A stretch of 64,000 bases of DNA from Cristatella mucedo. Lineage: Eukaryota > Bryozoa > Phylactolaemata > Cristatellidae. The first letter of the stretch is position 1; every line of letters starts with the position of its first letter. Location: positions 7,496,501 to 7,560,500 of the forward strand of contig WPIO01000008.1 of assembly GCA_009760855.2 (NCBI GenBank), given 5' to 3'. The notes below the pieces were generated by a model, which saw nothing but the letters and a program-made list of their open reading frames with translations, was not told where the DNA came from and did no database searches. Positions 42,968-53,030 of the stretch are shown piece by piece. Made by a program: the position numbers and the translations under genes.

Positions 42968-45900
42968 CATATCTGTTTTTAATTTTTGATTGTGCGTTAG
43001 TAACTGTTAATAATCTGAATAGCCTCAGAGATAGAAGCAGCAGCGGCTACATAAAAATCTCTGGAAATCTGCAAAAAGGGGCAGCACTTCTGCTTTGTAA
43101 AATGAACTAAGTTGGATTGGTTACCGGAGTAGTTCTTCTTTTGAAGAGTATGCGATACTAGAAAATTTTCTAATTATTTCATTAACATCTGCTTGTGTAA
43201 TGGAGATTTCATCGGAACGTACTCTGTAATGATGAGTACACTCAGACTTTCATTTTTTATGTCGAATGCTTTTATATTTCCGGTATCTTGCAGTTTCCCC
43301 GTCGCTGCGAATTGTCCTCTGAAATGTGTGCTTATGTAAGTTGGAGTCGGAAGTTTCGCTCCAGCATATGTAATGTACTGCGGAATAGATTTAGTGCGTT
43401 TATGGCACAATGATAATGTGTTAGTATTCATAACATATATTTTCACCTCTGATTGCACACAGACTAAAGGACAAGGAGCCGCTCTGTTATATTTGTAGTA
43501 ATTTATTTGTCCACGTGGACTCCGTATGCGCTCGTTGCAATGTGGGCCACTTTGGGCGATGCATCGATTATTCCACCTGCGGCCCTGGGATTTCCATCAG
43601 TGCTAGCGAAGACAAGCATGGCTCTCAATCCAATGGTCTATGTCCTAACCTCCAACGTCTACCGGTACGTATATTGGCCGCTTATCGTCGGTTACTAAAA
43701 ACACACAAACAAGCGTCGAAAGCTATCTATCGTGTTTAGGTCATCAGATGCAAAGACAGACATCAGCTGCAGCCAAAGGGTTTCAGTATTAAGAGGGCGT
43801 GGGCAAGATTATTGATGGCTCTATAATAACTACTGCACTTCAGAACAGCACAGAACAATGAACTTGTTTCAAAGTTGAGCAGTCAAATATGCAGCAGTGC
43901 AATAGACATATAGACATACAGCAGTGCAATAGACATATAGACATGCAGCAGTGCAATAGACATATAGATATACAGCAGTGTAATAGACATGTAGAAATAC
44001 AACAGTGCAATAGACATATAGACATACAGCAGTGCAATAGACATATAGACATACAGCACTGCAATAGACATATAGACATACAGCACTGCAATAGACATAT
44101 AGACATGCAGCAGTGCAATACATACAGCAGTGCAATAGACATATAGACATGCAGCAGTGCAATAGACATATAGACATGCAGCAGTGCAATAGACATATAG
44201 ACATACAGCAGTGTAATAGACATGTAGAAATACAACAGTGCAATAGACATATAGACATACAGCAGTGCAATAGACATATAGACATACAGCAGTGCAATAG
44301 ACATATAGACATACAGCAGTGCAATAGACATATAGACATATAGCAGTAACTTATAGCTAGTATAGCTGATTCCCAGCAGCATTTTCCCTTATCTGCGTGT
44401 GAATGTGTGGCCCTAAGGCTAGGGTTTCCGGAAATTTGTATAATTTCAAAACAAGGGAAAAACGAGTACTGTAAAATAGTTCATGCACGAACTGTAGGGC
44501 AGGTTTTATTGAAGCCGTTGGCTCCTTTGCCGTAACTCATTAATATTGAGGCTAATTTAAGTAACATTCCATAATTTAGAGAAAATGTTAATTTAATTCT
44601 GAATAGCCTCAGAGATAGAAGCAGCAGCGGCTACATAAAAATCTCTGGAAATCTGCAAAAAGGGGCAGCACTTCTGCTTTGTAAAATGAACTAAGTTGGA
44701 TTGGTTACCGGAGTAGTTCTTCGTATTATCAACTTCAAGCACTGAATTACCCAAACAGATGCGTAAGCTACGTTAAACTACGAAGATGGACCCTTGTTTG
44801 ACAGACTTGGGTGGCGCGTAACCAACTGATTGCAGCCGCAACTTCTCGCATGCCGCGAGTCACTCTCTAGAGGTCAAAATTTAGGGACTTCATTTCAAAA
44901 GTGAAATTTTCTGTTTTAAGCACTTGGGTGGCGCGTAACCAACTGATGGCATCCGCAACTTCTCGCATGCCGCGAGTCACTCGCTAGAGGTCAAAATTTG
45001 GGGACTTCATTTCAAAAGTGAAATTTTCTGTTTTAAGGTTTTTTAAAGAAAATTTTAATGCTCGCAATTGAATTCGTGGTGTATGATGCCGTATAGTACT
45101 GCTAACTATGTATTCGCAGTATGGTAGCTCATTCGTGCAAATTTTCGCTAGAAAAGAACAAAGCTCATCTACTGGTCCACGAATGAAGTTATGCACGAAA
45201 AAACAAACAATTGTACACTCAATTTCGGTCCATAAACGCAGCAATTTCGATCCTCAGACATATATTTTTTAAATGTTTTGGTCTTTAGTAGCGTCTAGTT
45301 TGATCAAAGCTATTGACAGTGACACAACTAAATTCAAAAACAGCCTTTGATAGCTATTCCGTACAGAAGTATGTAATGAAATGAGGCAGGTATACCACAA
45401 TTAGCTTCCTAACTTGTTGCGTCGACTTCGCCACTGCCACTTTACTGGTTAGTCTGTCTCTTCGAACTGCTCCAGCTCCTCATCAAGCCGCGCGTTGATT
45501 TAGAGAGCGACCTTTCAGCTTTTCCTGTGGCTATCTTCACTCTTTTGACCCGGCATGCCAGGCGGAAGGCGGATGCTCGCTCCTCGCATCGCTGCTTTCC
45601 TCGCACCGCCTGCTTCTCTGACTCAGTCAGTAGCTTGGTCGTGCCCCTAGACAACCCGGAAATAAAATGTTTCAGAGACGTGCCTTCAGTTCCTAGGCAC
45701 CTTAAGCCCACACTCTCAACCAACCGACAGACCAACATCCTCTGACTTCGCACTGCATGTAAAATGAAGCTAAACACCTGCATTTTTCTAGCAGCGCATG
45801 CTTGAACTACGCGCATAGTCCTTGATGTGATTTTGTAACCGAATTCCGGGGCATGCTGTTTCCCCCTTAGACGTCCCGCCGTCCCGGCTATGGCGGCCGC

Positions 45901-46335
45901 TAGATGTACGGCAGTCTTGGGCCTGGTTCGAGGACAGCAGCTTGATTTATCATCACTTTATAAAGCGATATCTCGCGCTAAAGCGATATATCTAGCATCA
46001 AGAACGAGAGTACCACACGAAGTACCCTGGATGCTGCTCGTGAGAGTAGGCGTGGAATTATTGGTATCTTGGATAACTGACTACGTGGCTCAGGAACGCC
46101 ACCAGCTCAGCGTCGCTGCCCAAAATTTGAGACGCTTCGTGAAGGAGGCGACTCCGTGCCTCGATTCTCGTATGAATCAGCTACGCTGCTGATAGGGGCA
46201 CTTAAAGCGACGCAGCAGCGTGAGTGAACGAGCGCGGAGTGACATGGGCGCCTGTGACCTGTGACTTGGCTTCACTTAAGCTTGATCTTGATCAAGCTTA
46301 AGTGAAGTGATCCTGATCAAGCTGGCCTCTCTCTC

Positions 46336-46374
<39 letters not shown>

Positions 46375-48488
46375 ACCTTTCTCCCTCTCTCTGTCCGTTG
46401 ATGACCGCCGCACTGTCCAGGAGTAGCAGGAACACCCAGTCGTTGGAGGTGCCACGTGACGCATCCAGCGCGCGATGACGTCATTTGACATTGCCCTGCA
46501 CCGATTATGCATTTACGTCTACGTCCCATTTCACTTACTGTCTCAATGTTGGCTCTACTTTTAAAGTTTCTGGTGCCGAAAAAGTAAAGGTTACACAATG
46601 TCAGTGTCTTGGATTTTTTCTGTTCAATTTTTTTCTGAGTTTTCTAGAAAAGCAATCCCTTCATTAAACGCTAAAGAAATTCATTGCATTTACGGGCAGA
46701 GCTCAGCTCTGGACATGACTTTGTCTCTTTGCAAAGCAGTTCACTTAAGTTTCAGCTCCGTCGTACATTCATATCTGAATAGCAACGCCGTCTAGGCAAA
46801 AAATAGATATGATCATTCGTTCAGGAGTGCTGAGCCAACGCCATCTCAGACTGCTTGTCTCGACCGAACTAGGTCGATTAATAAGCATCGTCTCCCCTCA
46901 CTGATCTCAGCAGACGCAATTCGAGCAGCTCTATATCCTATTGTTATTAAAAGAAATAAAAAATTTCAAAAACTATAAAATGTAATGATACACCATAGGG
47001 AACACTTGAAAGGTCATTCAAAGCCAAGGCTAAAAGCTTAGAATTGACAGCTTTCGAGGAATGTAATCTCCTCTTGAGCTCAACAGGCAGAGCACCGGCT
47101 CAGACAATGAGGTTTCAGGATTTTTCCCCGGTCGATGCAATTTTTCTGCACCAAGTTCCGTGGCAGACGGCCTTCTGCAGTTTTCTGCATTACTGCATTA
47201 CTTCTGCATTACTAACCAGCTTAAAAGTGATCAACGAACGCGCCGGCCGCGTCTTGATTGTGTTCCTGCCACGATCGCCAGCGTGTGACGCGATCGCTCG
47301 TAGAAACGGAGCGACCTTAAGGGCTTCATTTATATGCCCCCGGCGAAATATCGTTTCCAGGGCAAAGATAAAAAAGATGTACAAAATAAAAGAAAATAGG
47401 GTTCAGCCTGCTGAGAATCCCGCAGTAGAAGTGAGGACGGTGGCTGCAGTGACGGACCAAGTCGACAACGGTAAGCACTAAAGAGAGAGTTAGATATACC
47501 ATTGTGTAAGCGGTTTATGCTAAATGCAGTGATCCCACATGCGAGCAGACGAGTCTTGGCTTCATCTCGCCATGTAAAGTGCGCAATAATAACTGTTAGC
47601 GTTATGAACAGTAAGTGGTGAACGGCGGCTTTTGAGCGTGACTTGTGAGTCTGGCTGTAACTGACACCTTGTCTCGTGCGTTGCAGCTTAAAGTTAACAG
47701 ATTTATACCTCTTTGCTCTAATTTCAAAATAACTATCCTCGTTTGGAATGTTTTAATGCCACTTCATTCTGGCTGGATGCCCTCATTTTTATGAAGCGTT
47801 TACATTTGATCGAGCTTAGAGTGAGCTTCTAAGCTTATGGCGGCGTACTTTTTGCTTTATCCCATGTGCCCATACTTATTAACATGATCACTCTACTTAA
47901 TTAACTGACTTCACATTTGGTTGCCAGCCATCAAGCGTCGTAGATTTGCGAAAGCAGTCGGTGACATTTACTTACTGGCTTAATTGTGCTTACTTGTACG
48001 CTCCTCAAGGGATCTTTTGAATATTTGTGGCTCGCCGACGCATAACTGCCTTTCATTGAAATTCTTGAAGATTAGCTGGTTTAGAATTTCGCGACCCAAT
48101 ACAATATACCATAAGTACAAGCGGCGTGCGAATGCAAGGTGCAGAAATATGCGTAAATTTAGTAATTGTCTCAGCTCTTATGCGTGGCAAGAAATGCCTA
48201 AGCAATCTCCTTTGGAGACACATTTTTAGATTCATCCGCGCTCTCCCAAGTATATCGCGAAAAGCTACCGGAGCAGTTCAGAAGGAGTGGGCGCCGCGCG
48301 CGCCCACAACTTTTGAGTAGAGCGTTCGCTATTGACTGCTCTTCGTAGTTGGATAGTCTTTGCTGTCCGCACACCCACACTATTAGTAAACAGCGGTCAG
48401 TTAGGCGCTATTATCTTTTCTATCTTTCTATTTTATGTTTTCATATTTCTGTCTTTTCTATCTTTCTATATTTCACGCAGGTGACTAA
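33215..48488 (+). CDS. Opsin (seven-helix retinal-binding GPCR), six exons, 357 aa
   Basis: A light-sensing, retinal-binding G-protein-coupled receptor of the plasma membrane. Six exons (33215-33737, 37219-37376, 39412-39520, 43499-43664, 47361-47470, 48481-48488) join in phase to 358 codons including the stop. Visible landmarks are an N-glycosylation site NVS (19-21) and seven hydrophobic segments. Cys110 and Cys187 can pair as the disulphide. Tyr113 sits at the counterion site, as in most invertebrate opsins. DRY is at 134-136 and Glu182 (YEGTTSC) matches the E181 counterion. WTPY lies in TM6, Lys301 (LAKTS) is the retinal Schiff-base lysine, NPMVY is at 307-311 and a basic helix 8 follows. 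Met4 could be the start instead. Which opsin subfamily it belongs to (tetraopsin, xenopsin, cnidopsin or other) cannot be settled by eye. Confidence 0.92.
34978..35184. repeat. Compound TC/TCTG microsatellite
   Basis: Two TCTG/TC blocks separated by a short unique sequence (gaactcccaaccttgagc); a near copy of that sequence (aactcctgaccttgagc) follows the second block, so the whole unit is duplicated in tandem. Confidence 0.9.
36860..37050 (+). mobile_element. LINE-B 3' end with (ACATT)n tail
   Basis: Matches the 3' end of the RT-encoding copy ending at 54300: gttgcgtgagacgaaatct, gccgcttaggctgtgag, gtaacacccacgtggtcttt, tggagttacagacggagata and an acatt tail. 5'-truncated copy in opsin intron 1. 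Confidence 0.85.
37219..37376 (+). CDS. Opsin exon 2 (extracellular loop 2 and TM5)
   Basis: Acceptor cttattaacag, phase 1 in. It encodes LGKYTYEGTTSCSINW then TM5 (FVMAYVVPLLVIIYCYLM) and ends in phase 0 at gtg|gtaact. The Glu before Gly-Thr-Thr-Ser-Cys and the Cys match the loop-2 counterion and disulphide positions of opsins. Confidence 0.93.
37960..38320 (+). mobile_element. LINE RT-domain fragment, degenerate
   Basis: Broken frames give ACDLNRLQLATNSAARRK, then LPIKNQIDVNIFSLAYRSLH. These are the 'RLQL..NSAAR' and 'LP...RI..K...L.YRSLH' blocks at the end of CR1/L2-like reverse transcriptases. In opsin intron 2. Confidence 0.65.
39412..39520 (+). CDS. Opsin exon 3 (cytoplasmic loop 3 and start of TM6)
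   Basis: Acceptor tttttttgtag, phase 0 in, phase 1 out at g|gtaact. It encodes VRKSNRSLASGGGKD, then SKEKKLATSFALMI, the E-K-K-L entrance of TM6 that contacts the G protein in opsins. Confidence 0.9.
39590..40260 (-). mobile_element. LINE-B fragment 1, antisense in opsin intron 3
   Basis: About 80% alike by eye over some 600 bp to 41060-41690 (shared blocks gaggagaacctctcatca and tcgcctcagcaaagtctgag). In the antisense direction the better copy shows the reverse-transcriptase block equivalent to the catalytic YxDD region. It begins only about 70 bp after opsin exon 3. Confidence 0.65.
40640..41690 (-). mobile_element. LINE-B fragment 2, antisense in opsin intron 3
   Basis: Read on the minus strand, it has a 3' portion (cacagtctaggacc-type sequence from the stop side), then the segment aligned with 'SRLDYCNSLLAGLPK'. 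Further upstream comes an RT core reading FHADSSQLH, the degenerate counterpart of the YADDTQLY motif. Stops and indels make it inactive. Confidence 0.7.
41700..42400 (-). mobile_element. LINE-B fragment 3, antisense in opsin intron 3
   Basis: Starts (on its 3' side) with tgtatctccgtctgtaactc and the complement of the 'gtaacaccc' tail, then matches the 3' UTR of the copy at 53-54.3 kb. Near 42190-42260 it has the complement of 'ctcataggacaccctaagtg'. Internally deleted. Confidence 0.75.
42897..42965. repeat. (CA)n microsatellite
   Basis: About 68 bp of CA repeats, preceded by a cgcg-rich alternating purine-pyrimidine stretch, in opsin intron 3. Confidence 0.95.
43011..43137 (+). repeat. Left copy of long direct repeat flanking opsin exon 4
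   Basis: The block from ctgaatagcctcagagatag through gttaccggagtagttcttc recurs at 44598-44722 with no difference I could find. Confidence 0.9.
43499..43664 (+). CDS. Opsin exon 4 (TM6-TM7 with retinal lysine)
   Basis: The acceptor ttatatttgtag joins phase 1 to give MIVIYLSTWTPYALVAMW. TM7 has GFPSVLAKTSMALNPMVYVL with the Schiff-base lysine and NPxxY. The donor cg|gtacgt leaves phase 2. The exon sits between two near-identical copies of a 125-bp sequence (see findings). Confidence 0.92.
43889..44345. repeat. 27-bp minisatellite, about 17 units
   Basis: The tandem unit is cagcagtgcaatagacatat plus agacata, with few substitutions and one partial unit near 44113-44128. Because 27 is a multiple of three, long frames stay open on both strands (repeats of QQCNRHIDI forward). 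It lies inside opsin intron 4 and has no start or splice context, so it is not called coding. Confidence 0.95.
44598..44722 (+). repeat. Right copy of long direct repeat flanking opsin exon 4
   Basis: Same sequence and orientation as 43011-43137, about 1.58 kb downstream. The interval contains opsin exon 4 and the 27-bp minisatellite. Confidence 0.9.
44805..45038. repeat. 117-bp tandem duplication
   Basis: Two adjacent copies of a block beginning acttgggtggcgcgtaacca and ending gaaattttctgttttaag start at 44805 and 44922, differing at only a few bases. In opsin intron 4. Confidence 0.9.
46270..46307. repeat. Perfect inverted repeat, 18-bp arms, 2-bp centre
   Basis: The arm cttcacttaagcttgatc is followed by tt and its exact reverse complement. 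Contains AAGCTT and CTTAAG sites. Followed by another partial half-site (gatcctgatcaagctgg). Confidence 0.95.
46326..46375. repeat. (TC)n microsatellite
   Basis: About 50 bp of TC repeats right after the palindrome, in opsin intron 4. Confidence 0.95.
47361..47470 (+). CDS. Opsin exon 5 (helix 8 and cytoplasmic tail)
   Basis: Acceptor tatcgtttccag, phase 2 in. It completes NVYR-R and continues AKIKKMYKIKENRVQPAENP, a basic amphipathic helix 8 and polar tail as expected after NPxxY. The donor g|gtaagc leaves phase 1. An alternative phase-compatible acceptor at about 45869 would give a quite different, less opsin-like tail. Confidence 0.75.
48481..48488 (+). CDS. Opsin exon 6 (last codons and stop)
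   Basis: A long pyrimidine tract ends tttcacgcag. The exon completes Gly, adds Asp and stops at TAA 48486-48488. If this intron is retained instead, the protein ends Gly-Lys-His-stop at about 47481, only one residue different in length. Confidence 0.5.
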
Positions 48489-49041
48489 CGCCCACAAGAA
48501 ATTAATGCACTTCCCTCAGCAACGTACAGCTGCTTACATTTTTGGCACAGCCACCATCGCCCACTGCCGAATGCCTAGGGAACGTGCCTAGAACGCCTAC
48601 ACAACTTCGAGTAAATGTGCCAAACGGAGCGCTATTCGGTGCTTGAAATTGAGCAGAAAAATATACGACTTCCGATCTCTTTAAAAGGTTGACTAGGCTG
48701 ACCACCCGCCGCTTTGCTCAGAAACTAAGACCATCAAATGAGTTTTTCACCTGACGCATCCAAACGAACCGTCCGCACTCTCACAGAAGAAGTGGCGGAC
48801 ATAGCATTTTGTAACGGGAGAAACGTAATCGCTATTTTGTTGCCTTGTTCTAGACCCTCCTACTCAGACGGTCACGATGTCGCCCGCAAATCAGTAATGT
48901 TTCCTTGATGTCGCAGCAGCGGCTCGCCGACGAACGGAGGACCAAGCAAAATAGTGCGAAGCAGCCGATGTCCGTCCATCGAAGGAGCTCAGCGCGTAGC
49001 AGTCGCAGGCTTTTTTTTCTGCGTAGCTTACGATCTCTCCA

Positions 49042-49098
<57 letters not shown>

Positions 49099-51010
49099 GC
49101 CCAACAGGATGCACAATGGCAAACGTGAATGCGGGATTATACATTGAATTTCCGGCGCATAGCTCTCTGTCTCTCTCTCTCTTTTTGTGACTCGATTCTA
49201 TACCCATAATAGGTCGTGGCCACCAACCAGTGGCTACGCAAGATATTATGTATTTTTTGTCAATTACTGTTACAAGTTGACGCTGGTCTCTCAGAGATAT
49301 GAAATTCCAGATAGGATAACAATTTTGCGAAGTGAGCTGCAATAGGGGACTGCACTTGAGGCTGCTTGCTTGCACGTAAGAGCACGAAACAAATTTCTTA
49401 ATCTGCATAATAAATCAGGTAACATAGTGTGTACAGCGTATCCTCAAATACCTTCAGTGATCACAATTTTAATGAAAACAGCGATAGAAGTTTTTAATAA
49501 AAACGCCAATGCAGCAATTGCACCCATTATATTCGAAAGCTGCAGATACTTAAAAACCAAGGTAAGGTGGCATTGAGAGTATCAAAATTCATGCTTTAAA
49601 AAAAGTAGTGACATCTTGTAAACAGTAATGGAAGTTTTAGTGTTGCCGTGACATTTGAAGTTCGTGACATTGTGCTCCGTAATCTACTCTTATCATCACC
49701 GCATCATGCCAAGAGACTGTTGAAAATCTGTCTTCAACTGCTCTTGACAACAGCATTCATGAATACCATAGTTTAGCTTTAAAAACATGTGTCGCTTGAC
49801 ATTCACGTCCGTCGAGCTCATTGCTGAAATTACTTTGAGTTGGGCGACGCCAATTGCGCATATTTTCTGCGAACACTCAAGTAAAATGGCGTAGACAAAG
49901 CGTTTACCTGTTCGTAAGGATTGTATATAAACTGTATTTCTAGACTACATTATTCTCGGGTGCTGGCACACTGGGCTCACCGCGGAATAGTGAGAATATT
50001 TGTTGAACAAAGTTTAAGTTTATGTCTTTCCCCGACGGCCATGTATGTACCTTGAATCCGAGTTAAGGTAAATACCAAATGACAAACAAAGCACTAACTC
50101 AATTATCCAGAATGGTGACGCTACAATTAGGCCATCAGGACGGTCGCTTGAGCTACCTCGATTTGCAAGACCATAAAGCGGTTGTAGGAGTTTATTGCCA
50201 TACCGCTTTCAAACGGCACTAAATGCGCACTCAATCTGACTTCAACCTCTGGTGAATAGCACAAATAAAATTGGTCAAAATTTAGAGCAACAGCTCAAGT
50301 AAAGTGACCATTAGTTTACTTTTGCAACGAAGAATGTTTATTTTTCAGTGGAAGCTGTTTCAGAGAAATGGTCTGAATGTCCTACGACTGGTTATCTCGA
50401 ATGATAGAAACCACTGGTCGAACAGCTTATCAATGGCTGACGTTGTTACGCTCACCAGGCTTACGCAATCACTAAATGCTGAAGAATACAGCATAGTCTT
50501 ATATCTGTCTTCCAACTCTATTCCAACGAGCAGTTGAAATATGACTCTGCCGCTAGGCGAGCCCTTCAAACAGTCGATCCTGAGAGCGAAAATCAAAGAT
50601 CCTCCTAAGATTTATTTAGTTTTAAATATCAAATTTGCAATCGCTGAAGGCTAACGGATTTCACTTTGCGTTTTAGCAGCCAATAAATTCTGAAGATTTT
50701 GAAGAGTTGTGAGATAAGGTTTCTCAATCTTCTTCTGGGGCCATCACATTGTCTCTGATGATGCACTCCAGAGCTCCTTTAAATCAATGATTTGCAATCA
50801 CCCAGACAAGGAAGTGCAGTAGAACAAGTTGATAGTTAATGAAGTAGATTTATAAAGAATAAAGCAAGGTAATCTCAAATGGTCATCCAAGGCATCGTCA
50901 ATAAGTAATGATGTTTCTTCCAGTAAGATCAGACAAGCATTTCAATAGGTCTCGTATCATACTCTGGCCTGTCAATAAGAGTGCACTTTCTACATTGCTA
51001 CTTAAAACAG
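48489..51010. other. Intergenic stretch right of opsin, no gene recognised
   Basis: AT-rich sequence with a TC microsatellite at 49046-49093 and scattered short open frames. A possible opsin poly(A) signal (aataaa) lies near 49409, which is far from the stop and weakly supported. Nothing else is recognised. Confidence 0.4.
49046..49093. repeat. (TC)n microsatellite
   Basis: About 46 bp of TC repeats in the intergenic stretch. Confidence 0.95.
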
Positions 51011-51049
51011 GTAGAATCATTGGAAGTCACTGCCCTGTCAGTGTGCATT

Positions 51050-51240
51050 CATGTTTTACATGTTGACACTTCGCATGTCACCTCTAGCCATGTTATCCTT
51101 TCTGACATTGTGCAGGTTCACACTAACCATTTAATCACGATTAATTTACAGGATATTTAACGCAACTAGAAAACAATCTCTGAGGGTGCTATACAAGTTT
51201 TAAAATGTATTATTACTATTAATATTATCATAACATTGCT
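51050..51240 (+). mobile_element. LINE-A 3' tail, truncated copy
   Basis: Contains cacttcgcatgtcacctcta, caatctctgagggtgctata and a degraded ATT repeat. Same order as the other LINE-A tails. Confidence 0.65.
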
Positions 51241-51639
51241 TGACAGACTACATAAGCTAACATCAACCGTGGTGGTATCGCAGGGACAATCGGCCAATTC
51301 TCGTTAGGCAATCCATAACTCTACAATAGAAACTAGGTGCATGACAAATGATCACCGGTTGAGATGCATGCCACTCATGTCGAAACGATGTCTCCAGCAT
51401 CTCAGCATGCCGTACTATGTGCAGGAGCCGTTTAAAAATGGTAATACGTCTTTGAAGTGCCAAGTTCAATGGCCGTGAAGACACCAGGTGCCTTGCCCTA
51501 ATCATTGTTTCGGTCTAGCAATCAAATAAATGTGATATCATCTCTGTATCAAATACAGTCGCATACGCTTACTGAACAGGTAATTAAGGGTATTCAAAGT
51601 AGGACTTATGTTGCAGAAACACTAAGTCTTTAAATCTTA

Positions 51640-53030
51640 TTTCTATTTCTAAGTTGCTAGTAAGTTCTAGTCTGGCTTTACAGCTAATCACTCCACAGAG
51701 TCAGCATTGCTTCGGGTGTACAACTTCCTACTTAGAAATGCAGACATGGGTAGAGTATCTCTGCTTGTTTTGCTTGATCTTTCGGCAGCAGTTGATAGTA
51801 TTGATCACCAATCCTTTTTGGGCGCCTTTCAATTCGCCTGGGCATCACTGGCACTGCTATGCAATGGTTCAGGTCTTATCTCAGTTGGAAATTCCAGAGT
51901 ATTGTTGTGAATGGACAAAGATCATCCGAGGTACCTCTAAAATATGGTATACCTTAGATTTCCTTGCTAGGTCCGGTTCTTTTCATGGTTTAAACTCTCC
52001 CTCTTGCCGATGTGATTGCCAAGCACAATCAAGGCTTTCACTTCTATGCAAATGACACTCAGTTGTACTTTGCTCTGATCCCTCCCAGCCCTCCAGTACG
52101 TCGAGTTCTCTCAACTCCCTTGCTGCATGTATGGATGATATCCGCATATGGCTGGAAGCAAACTTTTTTAAATTGAATGATAATAAAAACAACTTACTAG
52201 CTATGGGCAAACCAAGTGTGATTCAGAAATTGGAAAGTCTAAGGCTCACAATTGGCTCTGCCAGCATATCTCCTGTTGAATCTGCACGAAATCCAGGTGT
52301 CATGTTCCAAAGTGACCCCTCGTTAGACGACCACATCAGCTCCACAAACACGTCAGCCTACTTTCACCTACATAACATTGCTAAAATTTGGGCTTGTTTA
52401 GATAAGGATATCACGTCTAAGTTGGTCAATGCATTTATGACATCACGTCTTGACTTCTGTAACTCACTGCTTGCTGGCCTTCCGGCATGTGTAATCAGGC
52501 GCTTACAGCTGGTGCAAAACTCTGCAGCTAGGCTTGTCTGTCGTGAGAATCGCAGTTGACACGTCACACCACTTCTCGCTGACCTGCACTGGCTACCATT
52601 CAAGCAGCGGATTGACTTCACGGTTTTGTCGCTCACTTTTAGGTCCCTTCATTGTTTGGCTCCAGCCTACCTATCAGATCTACTCCCCCATCAGGCTAAG
52701 CACCGTACCGCCGCTTTTCAGAATCTAACTGCTTACCTGTACTTCGTACAAACCTCAAATCCTTTGGAGACCGTGCATTTAGTTCGTATGCTCCCAATGC
52801 CTGGAACTCACTTTCGACTTCCGTCACGACATCCCCCGAATTGACCCCATTTAAAAAGAAATTAAAACGCACCTATTTATGACAGCATTTAGTGGGTCCT
52901 TGTGATTCGTCCTTTATTTGCTTATGCGTGCTGACACTGTTGCATACTGCCACTAACCAAACTTGCATGCTGACCCAGTGCATGTCACTCCTAACCACGT
53001 TATTCATGTTGTTTATTGACCATGCTACCA
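51640..53030 (+). mobile_element. LINE-A retrotransposon, degenerate reverse transcriptase
   Basis: A non-LTR retrotransposon remnant copied through RNA. Forward-frame pieces in order are LLVLLDLSAAVDSIDHQS (RT domain around the first catalytic Asp), then [13 protein letters not shown]. The latter is the YADD position, with the second Asp changed to Asn. ANFFKLNDNKNNLLAMGK follows, then the C-terminal segment SRLDFCNSLLAGLP, QLVQNSAARLVCR, PLLADLHWLP and LAPAYLSDLLPHQAKHR. Frames switch repeatedly and stops interrupt. The 3' tail is cut off at about 53030 where LINE-B begins. CR1/L2-like by motif style, though clade not proven. Confidence 0.85.

Larger units (their letters stand above)
45039..47360 (+). 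other. Rest of opsin intron 4
   Basis: A 100-codon frame at 45890-46192 sits behind a good acceptor (gtttcccccttag, about 45869) and is phase-compatible with opsin exon 4, but its translation has no opsin-tail character. Also present are a perfect palindrome (46270-46307) and a TC microsatellite. Nothing else recognised. Confidence 0.45.

Noticed and set aside
43840-44382. 180-codon minus-strand frame of repeated Cys/Leu/Ile units
   Set aside because: It exists because the minisatellite period is a multiple of three. No splice or promoter context, and it lies in an opsin intron.
45890-46192. 100-codon frame as the opsin C-terminal exon
   Set aside because: Phase fits, but the translation lacks a helix-8 pattern and continues with a sequence unlike any opsin tail. 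The exon at 47361 fits better.
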